NCBI GenBank assembly: GCA_022695795.1
Contig: MU404144.1
Span: 108,544-172,543 of the forward strand
Direction: 5' to 3'
From: Biscogniauxia marginata
Lineage: Eukaryota > Ascomycota > Sordariomycetes > Xylariales > Xylariaceae
DNA: 64,000 nucleotides
Shown here: positions 9,115-20,694 of the stretch, in pieces
How the letters are laid out: each line of letters opens with the position of its first letter
How positions within the stretch are numbered: the stretch's first letter is position 1
Notes under the pieces: generated by a model
What the model saw: the letters and a program-made list of their open reading frames with translations, nothing else
Told to the model about the DNA's origin: nothing
Database searches by the model: none
Program-made: the position numbers and the translations under genes

Positions 9115-11988
9115 TTAACCCGTTAGCTTGGGCTCTTTAATAATATATGACATATAACAACTGGTAGAAATAAATTACGAGAACCATCGTGTAATTTCTT
9201 TGACGTCTTATATTAGCAGGTCTTTTAAATAATTTCAACTCCGAGGTTAGGGGTAAAGGAATGTCAAATTTTCTCACAGGAGGTTCTAAAGCAATCTTGA
9301 TTAGGCATTATTGTTCCACCAGAAAGTATATGGACGACGGCAGAGGGACATAGGAATTGCTTACCATGCCACCACGGTATGAGGTGAAAATTTTGATGGC
9401 CGCTAATGTTGAGGTTGCGCCAGCAGACTTGGGCAGTGTTGCTAACCCCCCGTAGGAGTCAAACCACTACCTACTGTCCTTCAAACGTTTGTGGTTATGG
9501 CCGGCTTCTATGGTGGCTTCAGCGATGGTAGCCTTGGTAGTAACTGGGCCACTACGTCTAGCCGTAAAAGCGCGAGAACATTCCTTCGACAAATGACCTA
9601 CAACTACGGTGTTAGTATGACATCCAATAGACTAACATAACATTGGAAGGTTGAAAGCATTCATCTTCAAAGTCTAGTCTTGGGTAGTGAGAAACACCAA
9701 TCAAGAACTTCAAACTTCCTAGAAAGATATCCAGGGAAACGTTTGACAGAATCTACTTACCGGACTTCGAGTCACATGCGGTAGCACAAATCGAATATAA
9801 CACACAACACTAAGTTGTTTCCCTTACATGACCCCTACGTAGCACTTCGGTTTAAGTCTCTCGAATTGACACTAGTGCCTTCTCCACCCTGGAGACTCTG
9901 CATGTGGACTGAGGTTGGAAGAGACTGTTCTGGCCAAGTTTGAGTTGCCGTTTTCGAGTTTCTATCCCTAGACGGACAAAGTTGATTGGTGGAAATTGTT
10001 TCGAAAGTTATAAGGTGTGGAGGTTGGAATGGTTCCTCACCAAAAGACTCCTTTGCGCTAATTGTCTTTGACAAACTTAGCAGATCGAGATCTAGTGGGG
10101 TAAAATGCCGAGCCGCACTTCGAACGATGGATAAGAGTTTTTGGTGTCTTCTCCCTCCGTTTTTAAGCAGAGCTACATAGTACGTCTATGAGGATCGGGC
10201 GTGTATTATGTGATACGTAAAGAGGGACCTCTGCGGCATTCTAAGAACAAATTTGGCGCTATTATATCAATACAGAGACTAAACTATGATGCTTCAGTGC
10301 ATGGCAATTTCATATATCAAGACTCTAAGAAACTTACAGGATGATGTAGTACAGTAACTATAGAGCCACTGTAGATGCGATGGCTTAGACTGGGCAAAGA
10401 CAGCATTCGTTACCCCGTAATACTATGTATGCACATTGACATGGGTATCTATTGCGGATCTCATGACTACATACTTAAGGAGACCGCATCGAACGTATAA
10501 TTTTAGTGGAGAGTTCGTTCATTGTATTCGAGATAATTAACCTGGAGTAACTGACAGCTAGGTCATGGACCAACTACCACACTACTAACCTCCCAAAAGG
10601 GTATCAGAATTTCAAGGTCGACACCTTGAAATCTAAGTTGGTATATATAGCCATGGTGGTCAGCACCGTGACAGTAACCATATTGTAACACCCACCTTAG
10701 GACTATCATGGCCAACAATCTCAGCATCGGGACCAGGAGAGTATTAGAGCAAGATTTGGACTGATTCTCTACTGCCTCAAAGTCCTCATTTATATATATC
10801 CTAGGGTAGTAGGCATAATTCGTTTCGGTCTTGTCTGAGGACAGCTGACTTGATTCGTTTTGATGAAGCAGACCCAACGTACCTCGAATGTATTCGACGG
10901 AGCTCTGGTCGGGGCCTCGTCTATACTATAGAAATTATCGATGTTTAGATCTCCGTTAAACCCACGAGAGTCACAGCTACTGCACTGGACAACCACAAGG
11001 GCTCAGGGGCATACTTGAGCTTTTCAAAAACAACTTCCACCTTGGGGAACAGGACTAGTCAAATTCGCATTCCACATAATATCAAAACATGCTTCATCGC
11101 CTTGGCTATCGAACTCGGAACAGAGGCCGACGCATTAGTTGACAACCTGGATACTGGCATCATTATTACAGTGATAATAAAAGGTGTAGCGCGAATAGTC
11201 AAATCGATGGATGGAAAGTCAAGTGCCAGCAACCCTATTGTAGGGGGGAAAATATGGACAAGCTCAATAGAGATGTCGAGATAATACTGGTCGTAGCGGT
11301 GGAATCGCTGCTGGTAACCGTTGACGAGGAGAGGTTATCAGACGTTGGCGTTCTAGTTGGAGATGGCGTTGCTAAAAGCCCTATGAGGTTTAGGTATGTT
11401 AGGGTCTAAATTCTCAAAGTTTACAGAGGGAAATAGTGGATGTCATCTCATAAGATAACATGGTAAAACAGTACATATCGTGTTAAAACACCAAGCATCT
11501 AATGCCACCTACGGTTTAGGTTAGGTAGGTACCTTCTTATTAAAGAAAGATTACCTAAGGATGGCTTTTAGTGGGGCGGTGAGTTGACGCCAAACCTTAG
11601 CATTTACAGCGCTTATCGGCGGTGACGTCGCGTTGATAAGCCCTGCCAGAACGGCGTGTTGACCACCGTGGATCCAATTTAGCACATCGTGTCCCAACAT
11701 CTAAGGCATTAATCAGTTTAAGATGCCACTTTCTGCCTGCAACCAAAATCTGGACTGAAAACAAGGCAACGCGGTCCCGTTGCCGAGGCCAGAGCCAAAA
11801 GAAAAGCGGCGAGGAAAAGCTTCGGTTGCTTGCTGCTAGCAAAAGGGCTTTCGACCCGTCCGTCTGCTCTGAGCTGTACCATTACTGATTACCTACCTCT
11901 ACCTTCTTGTCCGACCTCCTCCCTCGGTTCATCTTCCATCCAGTACCTATCTCCTCTCCTCTCGAGTCTCAGACTTGAGTCTTTCACC
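9115..11988. other. Long intergenic interval, no convincing gene
   Basis: About 2.9 kb with only short open frames (for example 9835-10074 minus, 10563-10877 minus, 10790-10996 minus, 11015-11284 plus), none with a recognisable domain or credible splice partners. It could hold a decayed gene or repeat. A perfect inverted repeat with 9-bp arms is at 10610-10631. The final 150 bp before 11989 are pyrimidine-rich (CTCCTCTC and similar), as expected for the core promoter and leader of the CHM7 gene. Confidence 0.45.
10610..10631. repeat. Short perfect inverted repeat
   Basis: TTTCAAGGT and its exact complement ACCTTGAAA flank a 4-base CGAC centre. This is a small potential hairpin in intergenic DNA; it may be accidental or a protein-binding palindrome. 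Confidence 0.6.
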
Positions 11989-13618
11989 ATGAGCGAACTC
12001 CTTGATTACCTAGTCCAGAATGACCAGAACTTCCGAAGGTAATTCGATACCCACTGCATCTCCCAAAATAGCCATTTCAACAACGCCCATCTACTCATAC
12101 ACCCATACCCTTTCTTCTTGTTGTTTTCGTTTCTATATCCGTTAATATAAGCAAGCATATTACTAACGCGGATCCTCTGCGCTCCCGTGGAATCACAGAG
12201 CCCGTCTTCCAGCCCTCTACTCCGACTTCCGCTCCCAGCGAACGTTGAACCCAGACGGCTACACCGCCAACGTCTCGGCATGGAAGCAGGGACTCGCCCA
12301 CGCCGCACTCGCCGGGCGCGCTCCCTCGGCCTCCAAGTCCCCAACCCACAACCATCTCCTCCTCGAGCCAGACGGTGACGCCTTCCTACGTGCCCTTGAG
12401 AGCAAGCAGTTCGGCCGCCCACTGGCGCTTGGCACCGCGCTGCAGGACGCGCTCGCGGCCGGCGAGCTCCTTCCATTGTCACAGTTTCTTGCCGCACGCC
12501 AGAGTATATACACCTCCAAGTCCTCGACGACGTCATTCGCCTCCTGGGCTAGCATACCATTCGCCGTGCTCGGCTGGGGCCTGCGGCAGATCGGGCTCGT
12601 AGCTGGCGGCGGTGGAGGAGCTGGAGAGGACACCATACCGAGGGGCCAGTTCGTTGTGCTGCAGAACCTAGAGATCGCGGGGAAGGCGTTTGTCGATACG
12701 GCAGCAGACCGGACGTCGCCTTTCGAACGGACATTCTCGAAGACGCAGTTCCGTCGGACCTTCGAGGGCAGCTTGCTGGAGGGCCGCCGGCTATCGGAGA
12801 TGGACCTCGAGGTACTGGTCAAATTCCTCTCACATGACAAGGGCATCCTGGTTACGGACGGCAACACGATAAAGATCCGCAATCCCGAAGATGCGGACGT
12901 CATCACGGAGGAGGACTCGGCGATCGCGTCGCTGAAGGAGCTCACGGAGGACCTGGCGCAGCAGACCGAAGTACTTAGCCGACGGGTCGACGAGCTCGGG
13001 CTCGCGGCCCAAGACGCCGTGCGCCGCAAGAACCGCGTCGCGGCGCTCGCGGCGCTGCGGTCCAAAAAGCGCGCCGAGGCGCATCTAGCGACGCGGCACG
13101 CGACGCTCTCGCAACTCGAGGATGTCGCTACCAAGATGCAGCAGGCGGCCGATAACGTGCAGCTGGTGCGCGTGATGCGGTCCAGCACGGCGGCGCTGCG
13201 CGGCCTCAACGCCAGGGTCGGCGGCGCCGAAAAGGTCGAGGAGGTGCTAGACGGTCTGCGCGAGCAGATGGGCGAGGTCGACGAGGTGGGCAACATCATT
13301 GCCGAGGTCGGGGCTGGAGCTGGCGTCGTGGACGAGGTCGAAGTTGACGACGAGTTCGAAGCTATGCTCGCGGAGGAGCGGAACAAGGAGGAAGAGGCCG
13401 AGAGGATCAAGGAGGCGCAGCAGGAGAAGGAGGCCGAGGAGACGAGACGCAAGCTGGCCGAGCTGGAGAAGCTGGCCCCGGTGCCGGTGGGCGCGGTCGG
13501 GGAGAAGGAGGAGAACAGGCCACCCACGCCCGTAGCGGGCGCGGTGAGCGAGCTAGGAGCAATGCATTTAGATACTACGGACGGTTCAGAGAAGACGGCA
13601 CAAGTAGCAGCTAACTAA
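11989..13618 (+). CDS. chm7: Chm7-like ESCRT-III (SNF7 family) protein
   Basis: CHMP7/Chm7 homologue, the ESCRT-III subunit that acts at the nuclear envelope in surveillance of nuclear pore assembly and membrane sealing. Exon 1 is 11989-12038 (MSELLDYLVQNDQNFR), exon 2 is 12199-13618; the intron has donor GTAATT and acceptor ACAG, and the join reads FRR-ARLPALYSDF. Total 489 residues. The N-terminal half has the winged-helix-like region (KTQFRRTFEGSLLEG, LVKFLSHDKGILVTDGN). The C-terminal half is the Snf7 core: a basic and acidic coiled coil (RRKNRVAALAALRSKKRAE, NVQLVRVMRSSTAALRGLN, VEEVLDGLREQMGEVDEV) and an acidic C-terminal helix with EFEAMLAEE. Glu/Lys-rich repeats and a Pro-rich tail end the protein. 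The gene is GC-rich with strong codon bias, which creates a long antisense open frame. It is convergent with RAD18, with 131 bp between stops. Confidence 0.85.
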
Positions 13619-13749
13619 GTAGGAGCAATAGCGGCAACAAGATGTACGCACTTTTATCTGCACTTTGAATATATTCATCGCATTATTATATATAATAAGC
13701 CCCCCTCGTCTCTTACTATATCTACCCCTATAGTCTCTCCCCCCCTTTT

Positions 13750-15099
13750 CTAGGATATCATAGTCCTCCCTGGCCCAAGCTCTATTGTCTCTGGTACATT
13801 ATCTCCACCGTGAGATTGTCTATGCGGCGTTACGAGACCGACGTCATCGTCGGTCAAGTCGATAACCCCAGACCCAGTGTCTGGGGAAGTTGCCTTCGGC
13901 GGGGGTAGTCCTGCCATTTGTGCGCCGCCACTGGGCGCCGTCTTTCCTTCCTTGTCTTCTTCCGGGTTCTGGTCTATTTCCTTCCCCTGCGTCTGCGCCT
14001 GCGCTTTATTCCTCCGCGCGCTGGCAATCAGGTCCTTAAACGAGCTGTCGTGCTTGGCTGCCCAGGCGGCGCCGTCGAAGTCCTTGTCCTTGATTTGGGC
14101 GCCCAGCACGGCGGACCGCGACAACGTCGGGGCGCGCATGCCCAGCGTGCGCTCCCATATGTCGAGGTCGTGCAGCAGATCGGCCTTGCGCCGCGGCCGC
14201 AGCGAGTCGCAGTTCGCGTTCCAGATCGTCACCCACTCCTTGTGCCGCCGCTCGAGCATCTGCCGGCCCCCGCCTGTCGAGATGCCCAGCTCCGACATTT
14301 TCTTGCGCAACTGCTGCTCTCTGAGCGAGGAGTAGTTGAGTGCGGGGAGGCGCTCGAGGGATTTGGAAGGGGGTTGCTGGCGGGAGGAGGAGGAGGTTGA
14401 TGGGAAAGTGCTGGGTATGGTCGATGTTCTTGAGGCTTGCCGCGGCGGCGAGGGCTCAGGCCGTGGCTCGCCAGGACAGGACGTGTCGAGGTGCTTGTCC
14501 ACTTGTAGTGGTTTCATGCGCCGCCAACATATGGGACAGGCGACCAGACCATCTTCCGGCTCGAAATTAGGTGGCTCTAGATCTGGAATGTGTGCCTCTT
14601 GACGAGCCATTTCGGCGGTGGCTTCTATGCTTCTCGATTTGCTTAGTCTCAGTGACGACCGTAACCTCTTGATCGAGCGCTGGCTGCTGGGATCCCCCCT
14701 GTCTATATCTTCAAACTGGTCTAGTTTCCGCTTGGGCGACTGTCCCCTAGATGTAGCAGCGACCGGCCTTTGTGCAAAATCGAGGACGGCGGGCCGGGTC
14801 TGTGTGAATGTTGCGACTACTTCCTCCATCGACCAATTACTTCGCAGTTTCATCTCCTGGTCGGAGGCGCGGCATAGAGGGCATTTTCCGTCGTTTGAAA
14901 GGGCACGCCGTATGCAAATGGAGCAGAAGGTGTGGTTGCAGGAGGTTAGCATGGGCGTCCTATAGAAGTCCTTGCAGACCTCGCACCGGAGAGCGGCCTC
15001 GACGGCGGCAAGGCCAGAGAGCGGAGTTGAGAGCCAGTCGGTCGAGTCAGTCACATTTTCGAAGGCGTCGACTGTAGTAGCGGGAGTTGTATCGTTCAT
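13750..15099 (-). CDS. rad18: Rad18-type E3 ubiquitin ligase
   Basis: RAD18 homologue (uvsH / uvs-2 in other moulds), the RING E3 that with Rad6 monoubiquitinates PCNA after replication fork stalling; nuclear. Single exon, 449 residues. The RING finger is C39-x2-C42-x11-C54-x-H56-x2-C59-x2-C62-x10-C73-x2-C76. A UBZ4-type zinc finger has Cys188, Cys191, His203 and Cys208 (VACPICWRRMK). A SAP DNA-binding motif lies at about 254-290 (LNYSSLREQQLRKKMSEL), followed by the Rad6-binding region. All zinc ligands are intact and the domain order is that of the family. The C-terminal tail is low-complexity and acidic. It is divergent from POL32 with 507 bp between start codons, a natural partner because both proteins act on PCNA. 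Confidence 0.93.
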   Translation of the reverse strand: MNDTTPATTVDAFENVTDSTDWLSTPLSGLAAVEAALRCEVCKDFYRTPMLTSCNHTFCSICIRRALSNDGKCPLCRASDQEMKLRSNWSMEEVVATFTQTRPAVLDFAQRPVAATSRGQSPKRKLDQFEDIDRGDPSSQRSIKRLRSSLRLSKSRSIEATAEMARQEAHIPDLEPPNFEPEDGLVACPICWRRMKPLQVDKHLDTSCPGEPRPEPSPPRQASRTSTIPSTFPSTSSSSRQQPPSKSLERLPALNYSSLREQQLRKKMSELGISTGGGRQMLERRHKEWVTIWNANCDSLRPRRKADLLHDLDIWERTLGMRAPTLSRSAVLGAQIKDKDFDGAAWAAKHDSSFKDLIASARRNKAQAQTQGKEIDQNPEEDKEGKTAPSGGAQMAGLPPPKATSPDTGSGVIDLTDDDVGLVTPHRQSHGGDNVPETIELGPGRTMIS

Positions 15100-15156
15100 C
15101 GTCGGGTCGGGTTATGCGGGTTTCTTCGAAGTATAGTTAGGTAGTCAGTAAGTAAA

Positions 15157-15175
15157 GGTAGGTAGGTAGGTAGGT
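15157..15175. repeat. (GGTA) microsatellite
   Basis: Four and three-quarter copies of GGTA in the promoter region between rad18 and pol32. A longer tract of the same unit is found at 25307-25334. Confidence 0.9.
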
Positions 15176-15497
15176 TAAGTTGTTGAACGATTGACAAGCG
15201 GCCCGTGTATGGCGTCTACTGTTGTCGTGTATGGCCCTGCGCCTTCTTTGTCGACCTGGGAAAGCAACCATCCGCCTTGTACACGAGGGAGATGGAATGA
15301 ACAAGGAGGATTGTTCACATTGTTTCGGGGTTCAGGTGAGATCATCGACTAACACTGAAGTCAGAAGTCGCGGCTTCGTAGGTGAGACGCGCCTACCAAT
15401 TAAAAATGATAAGTTACGTACCTTTAGTTAGCCCGCTCCCTTTTTTCCACTTAACCACCCCCCCTGCATTATCTTGCCTGTGAAGCCCCACCACTTA

Positions 15498-15503
15498 ACG
15501 CGT
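15498..15503. promoter_or_regulatory. Possible MCB (ACGCGT) element
   Basis: Palindromic ACGCGT 104 bp before the POL32 start codon, followed at 15508-15513 by ACGCGC. It matches the MBF consensus; function is not shown. Confidence 0.35.
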
Positions 15504-15606
15504 CGCAACGCGCTGCTCTGACAACTTCGACCTCTACTTATATCTCAGTCAGTTTGCAAAAAAGAATTTTACCACAGAGAATAAAGCATTTCGGGTTTAA
15601 GCCAAG

Positions 15607-17102
15607 ATGGACGAATACAAGCAGTACTTGGCCCAAAAACTCCTGACAGAGGACCAACTCGTAAGTCAAGCCTTCAGCATCCCGGTCCGGGCATTTTTCG
15701 TTCTCCTTACTTTACTAACTCGCCTTGTCTTTGGAGGTCACATATCGACTCTTGAGTCGGGCTTTAAAAGTCCATGTCAACACTGCCAAGGAGTACGTAC
15801 TTTATTGAATCAATACATTTTACGTCCACAGCGCTCTATGCTCACACAATATCCCTGCAGAATGCTCTATGAATTTCACAAGTGGCAAAATGGCAAGCGG
15901 CCAAATAGCCTCCATGCTACCTATCTGATCTACGGAACTAGGAAGCAGGTTGACCAGCAGGATGGCCAGCAGGATGACGATGTCGAGATGACCAACTCTC
16001 AGAACACCGACGAATTGCAGGTTCCTCTTTCGGATGAAGTACCCATCCAGACGCTCTCTCTTATCAGAGAAGAGCAGCTTCTGGGTTAGCAGTCTTCCTT
16101 ACTCCAAATATCTCAGTTATCACCAACTGACACGCAGCAATAGAGGCATTGGCACAATATGATGAGGTCACATCAATACACGTCTACAGCTTAGCGCCGC
16201 ATCCGCTTAAGGACCTCCAGCTCTTGGCCGACACAGCCCGCCAGGTTCTAGAGCTTTCGTCTGGGGACAGTTCTCCTGCCTCGGACAAGGTCTATGGTGC
16301 CATTTCAAATCCGAACATGCGCAAGCGCGAGCGTCGTGGCCCTGCGCCCAAGTCCATTACCAATGCACCGACACCTAAGGTGGAACCGATGGCCCAGCTT
16401 AAGCAAGAGGCAAAGCCCTCTTCTTTAGCCCCCGGGAAGGAAGAGCCCAAGCCATCAACGACATCAGCGCCTATCAAGAAACCAACACCATCCTCATCAC
16501 TGAAACGGCAGAGTTCTTCTGGAATCGGCCAAATGTTTGCAAAAGCAGCTGCTAAGCCCAAGAAACCAGCCGCCGCTAAAGCTCCGGAAGAGGAGAAGGC
16601 CGCCATGTCCGACGACGGCGAGGACGATGCGGAGCCTATGGCGGACGTGAAGCAGGAAGACAGTAGTAACAGGCAATTGCGCAAGAACCGCCAAGCCGAG
16701 CTCGAAGCCATGATGGACGAGGAGGAAGAGGAGGAGGAAGAACCCGAGAAGGCCGAGAGCCCAGCCGAGGAACCAATGGAGGAGGATGAGCCATCTCCGT
16801 CCGAGCCGGAGCCGAAGGCAGAGGAGCCAGCCGAGCTCGTGTCTAGCGCGGGAGATGGAAGACGGAGGGGCAGACGGCGTGTCATGCGCAAGAAGCAGAT
16901 CCTTGATGAGCAGGGCTATCTCGTCACGATCCAGGAGCCCGGCTGGGAGTCGTTCTCCGAAGATGAGGCTCCCGCTCCGGCGCCCTCGAAGCCGAAGCCG
17001 AAGGCCCAGCCGGTGAAAGCGGAGCCCACGGCCAAGCCGAAGAAGGCCGCGGCGGCGAAGGGCGCCCAGGGCAACATCATGTCTTTCTTCTCGAAGAAAT
17101 AA
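15607..17102 (+). CDS. pol32: DNA polymerase delta subunit Pol32/Cdc27
   Basis: Third (non-catalytic) subunit of DNA polymerase delta, also used by polymerase zeta; nuclear, bridges polymerase and PCNA. Exons are 15607-15660, 15737-15792, 15861-16084 and 16144-17102, giving 430 residues. Splicing restores EDQL-VTYRLLSRALKVHVNTAKE-MLYEFHKWQNGK, the start of the winged-helix domain that binds the second subunit, and LLEALAQYDEVTSIHVYSL. The middle and C-terminal parts are low-complexity, rich in Lys, Glu, Pro and Ala, with a basic GRRRGRRRVMRKK stretch. The protein ends in a PCNA-interacting peptide, QGNIMSFFSKK (Q-x-x-I-x-x-F-F). Four exons, two of about 55 bases, make it easy to mispredict. 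It is divergent from RAD18. Confidence 0.9.
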
Positions 17103-20100
17103 TTAAAAAATGGGACGGACGCTTTCCCCCGGGGTCAAACATTCATACGAGAGCGGGCGTTTACTTGTGGCTAGCATAGCTGCGCTTCTTACTAGCTCAG
17201 ATCAAAGTCGTGAAAGTCTGAGCGTCCAAGAAGTGCCTATGGACTGAATAAAGCATTTGGTTCATGTAGTATTTGTCTCTCAACATCCATTGACATGTCT
17301 TTCCCGAGCTGACTTGACAATAATATCTCTCGCATATACCTACAGAGCAGAAAGGTACAATCGCAATAATGCAATCGCGATGTCCTTCTATTTTCCTTCG
17401 CTTTCTCTTTCTTCCCCCCCCTTTTTTTTTGGCACAAATTCTCCTTTTGCCTATTACGGCCATCTGGATATCGTAGGAAGGTTACTACGTCTGAAGGCAA
17501 CGTGTAGTTCCTAGCTTGCCGTCGTTTCTAATCCAAGTGGTTCCAGGTGGTCTCTAATCATAAAGTACTGAGAATAGGTAAGGTAGGTCGACTAGGTAGG
17601 TCGACTAATCATCCCCTATCTACTTACTAGCGAGTAAATTTCTATCCGAGTTCTAGTGTTGTGTGAAACCCCTGTAGGCTTAAGCAGATCGGGGGCCATG
17701 ATGGATGGAATGCCGCGTAATGAAATTGTTGATTCGTATATCAGGCAATACATGCTTTGAGATGAGGTACCTAAAATACGAAGAGAGGACAAAAATCGGC
17801 GCCGACTCGGTGACCTCGGCCCCGATAGAAAAAAAAAGGGGGGTGGAGGGGCGGCGGGAACGGATGAATTGACGAGCCGGTCCTTCGCCATCGGACGATC
17901 GGGCTTCTCGGACGCGGACGGATGACTAGGTACGTGGCCTAAGGACTTCACATACCTAGGAGTAGGTAGGTTTCTATTTTCTCTAGGCTGCGTGCAACGC
18001 GGAATATTTTCGTTGTTGGGAGGCAGTACAGAATAAAATGTGTTCACGCGATCATGCATTACTTACCTTAGGTACTCTCGACCGGCCGCCCGTTCTTTTT
18101 CTTGTTTCCCTTAATTAGTGTATGAGGCCTTTTGTGGATTTAAAGCGTATTACTTACATACGGATGTACGTATGTGTATCATGCAGGCTGGCAGGTGCCC
18201 TTGTGATAATATACCGACGGGCCAACGTTTGATACCAGGCAGACGTTTGAGGAGTGCGGAGGAGAGACACAAGGTCACCCCCCCTCACTCACATTGTTGT
18301 AACCAGTGTTTTTTTGAAAGGGCCGGAGTGATTTACATCGGCGGGTTTGTGTCAGTGCCTCGGGCTAGGGGGGCGGGGAGGGGCGAACACTGGCCATCCA
18401 CCCTCATATCTGTTATGTCAATGTCCACCACTACTGTATCGAGACGTGGTTTGTACCTAGTTTGATCCAAAAACGGGTTTCAACCGGGGCGCTAGATGTG
18501 TTTAAGAGTAGGGTGCTTACTCATAGGACTCGAAAAAGACACCTAGCGGGGTACCTATATGTACTTATTACCTCTTACTAAGTAATTTTCAGTCCTAGTT
18601 CTAGTTTAGTTTTAGTTCCAGTCCTAGCTCTTCGTCGTTTCTTTTCATTTCTTCTTCTTTCTAACTAGGTAGATACCTGTATTTCATTTCTGCCGCGAGG
18701 CATTCTGGGCCGGGCAGCTAGAGAGTTGGTGTGTTTTCCCTGCCTGCCGTCGTTCCACTACTACTATATTACACGCTTTGAGTGTAATACTGATAAGAAA
18801 ATCTTGGAGGTCATTATGGATTGGGATTTTGCGCTAGATTATCTCCACTGTCACTCGGAGTTAGTGAAAATAGGTACATACCTAGGTAGTGTGCTGTATG
18901 ATGATGACTGTTCTTTGCGTTTTCCGAGCTGCTGGGATCGAGATTCCGGCTTTACCCACTAGCACGGGTTGGCGTCGCCGTCTCATTGGACAATGCGACT
19001 GGCAGCTGGCCAATCAGGCTCTGCACTGTTACCCACCCCTGGTCCCCCACACGCCAAATCTTTCCTGTTCGCCGCCTTACATGCGACGCGTGCCTGGTTG
19101 CCTCCGGTTTGTTCTCTTCGCATCTCCAAGAGGAAAGAAAAATCTCACCTTCTAACCTGGCAGCCCTGGGGAAGGGCCAGCATCCGAGGCTGCCGTGGAA
19201 GCTATGAAAATTACCTAAGGTACGTCTCACCCGCCACACCCACCACCTACACAGTAATACCTTAGCGATCAACTCGCGCAGAGCTGTCGTTATTAGCTGC
19301 CTAATTTTCTTTCCGGGGTCCCAGGTCGGAAATAAAAGTGCCTTCGTCATGGATATGGCCCTTGAATACTGGCGATCTGGCCTGAATCATGACTCGTTCA
19401 CTACCTACAGGTAATTTGTGGTGAGGAATTAGCGGGCTCCTGGTTGTCACCTGGATTCTAGGGACCCCAAGCTAAAAGTACCCGAACATGGGTCCTTGGT
19501 GAAGGTAGGTAAACGGTCAACCGTCAACTTGGCGAAACGAAATAGCTACCTTATATGTCAACAACAATAGCTTGAGCTGCTTGAGCTACTTGGGTTCAAG
19601 CATCTCCTTGGAGACTTGTGACCTGCTTGCCAACTTCGCAGACAATCTGTTATGTAAGTTACATAGTACGGTCGCCGTCCAACTGGAGCAACATGGAGGA
19701 ATCTCTCTTCTGCATAGTCGCCAGGTCACTGATTCGCTGGTGTTGTGGCGGCGGTGTCTCTTCTGACCTGACTGAGTCACAAAAAAAGAATACATACATA
19801 AGTCTTCCGGGGGGATTGTCCCTGGGGGTTGCATTACAGGTATGTGGACGACATGTCAGCATAGAGCGCACCTGCAGGTATTCCGTACTGCAGAAGTACC
19901 TCTACCGCTATGTAGGATGTGTGTATGCAAGTCTACAGTTGCAATGACGCTAAAGAAGCTTACCGGAGCCATTGACTCTAGCTCCCCGACCCCAATTGAC
20001 GTAGGCTCTGATTGGAGGTTTAGGTACATGTAATGGAACAAAGATACCTACAGAGAAAAAACCGTGCAGCCGGTACGGACGGTGCTGTACCCTCGGGTAT

Positions 20101-20694
20101 AAGCCACTCTGCCCAGTGCGAGTTGCGTAAATACCATAATGTCGTTATCGAGAAACTCTAAGGACCTTGTTCCCTTCCTACCCACCATCCACCATCCACC
20201 ACACAAACATCACTTTTTTTTTATCCTAGCCTTTCCCCAAATATCATACACTCATCCTCCATTGCGCTTCTCACTCTCTATTTCCGTTCTCCTCATGACA
20301 ATTTCTTCTGGTCAGGTAAACCGGCCATATTTTACTCTTCCTACCACTCCAGGATCGCGCGTTTGTTTGACGGCTAGCTTTGCTGTCAAATGAACCTGCA
20401 ACGTTTAGTTTTGCCCTTTCTTTACGTAAGTTGTCTTCGACCCATCTAACTACCTAGTTAAGACTTTTTTTTTCTTTTTTCGCGTTGCTCCATAATACGC
20501 CACCTTTACATTCACATCAACATCTTTATTCTGACTCTGAGCTGTCAACCGTGTCGCTTAATGCTCTACCACTCTTTTCTTTCCCCCCCCTCTCTCTCTA
20601 CCTCTTGATCTGTATTATCATAGAAGAGTCAATACTAACCGGGTTCTCCCAATTGCTTGCGGCACAGTCACCCTCCCCTCCTGGCGTTCTCTAA
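17103..20694. other. Long intergenic interval upstream of the PPR gene
   Basis: About 3.6 kb without a credible gene; open frames such as 17616-18059 (minus), 18118-18465 (plus) and 18952-19350 (minus) show no domain or coding signature. The interval has many TACCTA/TAGGTA motifs (17577-17610, 17925-17975, 18065-18075, 18660-18680, 18870-18890, 19210-19225). CCAAT boxes lie at 18985-18989 (inverted) and 19010-19014. From about 20150 the DNA turns pyrimidine-rich, consistent with a promoter and 5' leader for the PPR gene. A 5'-UTR intron or non-coding RNA cannot be excluded. Confidence 0.5.

Larger units (their letters stand above)
15100..15606. promoter_or_regulatory. Divergent promoter of rad18 and pol32
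   Basis: A 507-bp region between the two start codons. It contains a (GGTA)n tract at 15157-15175 and, about 104 bp upstream of the POL32 start, an ACGCGT hexamer at 15498-15503 with a second ACGCGC ten bases on. ACGCGT is the MluI cell-cycle box bound by MBF, which drives replication genes in yeasts. One hexamer can occur by chance in a region this size, so regulation is an inference. Confidence 0.55.

Noticed and set aside
10790..10996. Possible LysM-like or secreted fragment (NGDLNIDNFYS)
   Set aside because: Too short, no signal peptide or conserved LysM pattern; likely chance.
11015..11284. Open frame in the long intergenic interval
   Set aside because: No domain, no splice partners, composition typical of non-coding DNA.
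12259..13527. Long antisense open frame (422 residues) opposite the CHM7 gene
   Set aside because: Ser/Ala/Arg-rich translation caused by the GC-rich codon bias of the sense gene; no domain, and the sense strand has a clear Chm7 protein.
16292..16891. Antisense open frame within POL32
   Set aside because: Ser-rich low-complexity shadow of the acidic, Lys/Glu-rich POL32 coding sequence.
18952..19350. 132-codon frame upstream of the PPR gene
   Set aside because: No domain, overlaps other frames, lies in a motif-rich non-coding region.
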